From Desulfonatronum lacustre DSM 10312 (GTDB lineage: Bacteria; Desulfobacterota; Desulfovibrionia; Desulfovibrionales; Desulfonatronaceae), in NCBI RefSeq assembly GCF_000519265.1, contig NZ_KI912608.1, positions 1,793,582 to 1,857,581 of the forward strand: a stretch of 64,000 bases of DNA, written 5' to 3'. The notes under the pieces were generated by a model. It had not been told where the DNA came from. It did no database searches and saw only the letters and a program-made list of their open reading frames with translations. Positions 62,360 through 64,000 of the stretch are shown here, piece by piece. Within the stretch, counting starts at the first letter, position 1, and the number at the start of each line of letters is the position of its first letter. The translations under genes and the position numbers were made by a program.

Positions 62360-62931
62360 CGAACCGCGCCACCCTGCTCCACGTCTGCTGCGGACCGTGC
62401 TCCCTCGTGCCGGTGCGGACGCTGCGGGAGCAGGGGGAGGAGGTCGTCGGGCTGTTCCATAACCCGAACATCCACGGCGTGGAGGAGTATTTCAAGCGCC
62501 GGGAGGCGGTGCTTCAGGCCGCTCAAGAAATGGACTGTCCGATGATCTGCCTGGACGCGGAATACGACCCGCGCCGTTTTTTCCAGGTCGTGCACGGCCG
62601 GGAGGACCACCGCTGCCCCGCCTGCTACCGGCTGCGTCTGGAGCGGACTTTCGCTTATGCCAAGGAACACGGGTTTTCCGCCGTGAGCACCACCCTGCTT
62701 TACAGCATCTACCAGGACCGGGACGCCATCCTGGCCATTGGCCGGGAACTGGATGACCGGACCGGAATCCGATTCCTGGACCGGGACTTCCGCCCGGGCT
62801 GGCAAGCAGGAATCGACCTGTCCCGGCAATGGGGGCTGTACCGCCAGAGCTACTGCGGCTGCCTGTACAGCGAGCTGGAGCGCCGCCGCAAAAAGCTGAA
62901 CCGGCTGGCGGACGGCTCCAGTCCGACATGA
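62347..62931 (+). CDS. queH: epoxyqueuosine reductase QueH
   Basis: A 194-residue iron-sulfur enzyme (DUF208). Cysteines are in LLHVCCGPCSLVP, HRCPACYRLRLERT and QSYCGCLYSE. It completes queuosine on tRNA, replacing QueG. The ATG at 62347, inside the rng gene's end, is chosen because the family begins just before the CC motif. Confidence 0.93.
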   Translation: MSGVTNRATLLHVCCGPCSLVPVRTLREQGEEVVGLFHNPNIHGVEEYFKRREAVLQAAQEMDCPMICLDAEYDPRRFFQVVHGREDHRCPACYRLRLERTFAYAKEHGFSAVSTTLLYSIYQDRDAILAIGRELDDRTGIRFLDRDFRPGWQAGIDLSRQWGLYRQSYCGCLYSELERRRKKLNRLADGSSPT

Positions 62932-62940
62932 ATTTCGTGC

Positions 62941-64000
62941 ATGTTGCTGTATATCCACATCCCCTTCTGCCGGAGCAAGTGCGGCTACTGCTCCTTTTTC
63001 TCGGTCCCCGGCCCCGGCGCGGCCGACCTGGAATCCTACCTGGACCATCTCGAGGCCGAAATCGCCCTCTGGGGACGGCGGCTGGGCCGGGCCGGAGTCC
63101 GGCGGCCCGTCTCCTCCATCTACTTCGGCGGCGGAACGCCCAGCCTGCTTTCCCTGGAGCAGATGGAGCGCATCGCCTCGGCCCTGGCCCGGACCTTCGA
63201 GCTGGCTCCGGGCCTGGAATGGAGCCTGGAGGCCAATCCGGACTCCGCGGCTGACCCGGACTATCTGCGCGGCCTGCTCGCCCTGGGCGTGAACCGGCTC
63301 AGCCTGGGGCTGCAAAGCCTGGACAACAAGAAGCTGGAGGTCTTGGGCCGGCGGCACCAAGCCGCGCAGGGCATGAAGGCCTTTGACATGGCTCGTCAGG
63401 CAGGCTTCGCGAACATCAGCCTGGATATTATCTGGGGTTTGCCCGGACAACGGGCCCTGGAATGGCTGCGTGAGCTGGAAACCGTGATCAATCTCCAGCC
63501 CGACCACCTCTCCTGCTACGGCCTGACCCTGGAGCACGAGACGCCCCTGGCCCGGGCCGAGTCGGCCGGGGAAATCGTCCTGCCGCCTGAAACCGAGCAG
63601 GCCAAGATGTTTCTGCAAGGGGCTGAATTGCTGGAATCAAAGGGATACCTGCACTACGAAATATCCAACTTCAGCCGGATGGGCTTTGCTTGCCGCCACA
63701 ACCAGGGCTACTGGCAATCCCAAAGCTACCTTGGGCTGGGGGCCGGGGCGGTCTCCACCCTGGGCGGCCTGCGCTGGGAAAACCCCAAGAACATGAAGGA
63801 TTACGCCGAACTGGTCCGCACGGAGCGGATCGGGGACACGTCGACGGCCCTGACGACCGCGGACAAGATCAAGGAGTTGGTCATGCTCTCCCTGCGCACC
63901 ACCAAGGGGCTCAGCCTGGCCGAATACCGACAACGCACCGGCCAGGACTTCCTGCGCCGACACCGCCGCCTGATCCAGGTGCTCCGACAAAACGACCTGA
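62941..64000 (+). CDS. hemW: HemW-like radical SAM protein, 3' end outside the window
   Basis: Open to the right edge: 353 codons are present. MLLYIHIPFCRSKCGYCSFF gives the radical SAM cysteines (CRSKCGYC), followed by SSIYFGGGTPSLL, WSLEANPD, RLSLGLQSLD, SLDIIWGLPGQ and YEISNFSRMGFACRHNQGYW. These are HemW (formerly HemN-like) features; HemW is a heme chaperone rather than the oxidase. It starts ten bases after queH. Confidence 0.93.
   Translation, partial: MLLYIHIPFCRSKCGYCSFFSVPGPGAADLESYLDHLEAEIALWGRRLGRAGVRRPVSSIYFGGGTPSLLSLEQMERIASALARTFELAPGLEWSLEANPDSAADPDYLRGLLALGVNRLSLGLQSLDNKKLEVLGRRHQAAQGMKAFDMARQAGFANISLDIIWGLPGQRALEWLRELETVINLQPDHLSCYGLTLEHETPLARAESAGEIVLPPETEQAKMFLQGAELLESKGYLHYEISNFSRMGFACRHNQGYWQSQSYLGLGAGAVSTLGGLRWENPKNMKDYAELVRTERIGDTSTALTTADKIKELVMLSLRTTKGLSLAEYRQRTGQDFLRRHRRLIQVLRQNDL

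Overview
The window comes from a sulfate- or sulfite-reducing deltaproteobacterium, most likely of the order Desulfovibrionales. The direct evidence is a complete dissimilatory sulfite reductase set (dsrA, dsrB, dsrD), the membrane redox complex dsrMKJOP, a seven-iron ferredoxin closely resembling Desulfovibrio ferredoxin III, and a recombinase-derived TunR-type regulator, a family described from sulfate reducers. Genus and species cannot be fixed from sequence alone. No tRNA, rRNA or CRISPR array was seen.

Layout. 1-9.1 kb: the end of a tamB-like gene, malate synthase G, comEC, and a cobT-pfkA pair on the minus strand. 9.6-15.3 kb: an RsbRD_N-type gene followed by dsrMKJOP and a strong terminator. 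15.6-18.5 kb: the 7Fe ferredoxin, a cysteine-tailed YkgJ-like protein, a small conserved protein, a TPR protein and a HEAT-like protein. 18.5-23.4 kb (minus): dsrA-dsrB-dsrD-cobB. The cobB product may amidate the siroheme of DsrAB. 23.4-25.1 kb: a two-gene ATPase/nuclease module. 25.4-30.7 kb: asnS, a moeA fused to a substrate-binding-like domain, and an XcyI-like type II restriction-modification pair.

31-44.6 kb is a molybdate/tungstate region. It holds a helix-turn-helix regulator whose sensor domain is homologous to the tail of the MoeA fusion, then tupABC, an orphan modA, modBAC behind a small membrane protein, a TunR regulator built from a dead tyrosine recombinase and two TOBE/Mop-like domains, and the 3' end of a MOT1-like transporter. 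Between the two transport cassettes lies a degraded island: Uma2, a broken hipA, a ribbon-helix-helix/MazF toxin-antitoxin pair, two decayed 5' ends of an HGEVFTP-type DNA methyltransferase, and a periplasmic ligand-binding/Cache fusion protein.

45.1-49.6 kb is a tight operon of two SAM methyltransferases and two GTPases, the second with predicted membrane helices. 49.6-59.4 kb (minus) is mainly housekeeping: trmI, aroQ, efp, ftsK, a DUF4160/DUF2442 pair, hslV, hslU, argB, a UPF0175/DUF3368 toxin-antitoxin pair and an HD-domain protein. 59.8-64 kb: a radical SAM protein, an RNase E/G, queH and a partial hemW.

Several dispersed non-coding repeats recur. The clearest is a palindromic element built from degenerate hexamers (consensus ATCGAA) with outer inverted repeats. 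It is present at about 6.5, 25.3 and 59.6 kb, with a half copy at 52.3 kb. A second family shares a 25-base core at 17.1 and 57.1 kb. The best candidates for undescribed systems are the methyltransferase/GTPase operon, the ATPase/nuclease pair beside dsrA, and the hexamer-repeat element family.
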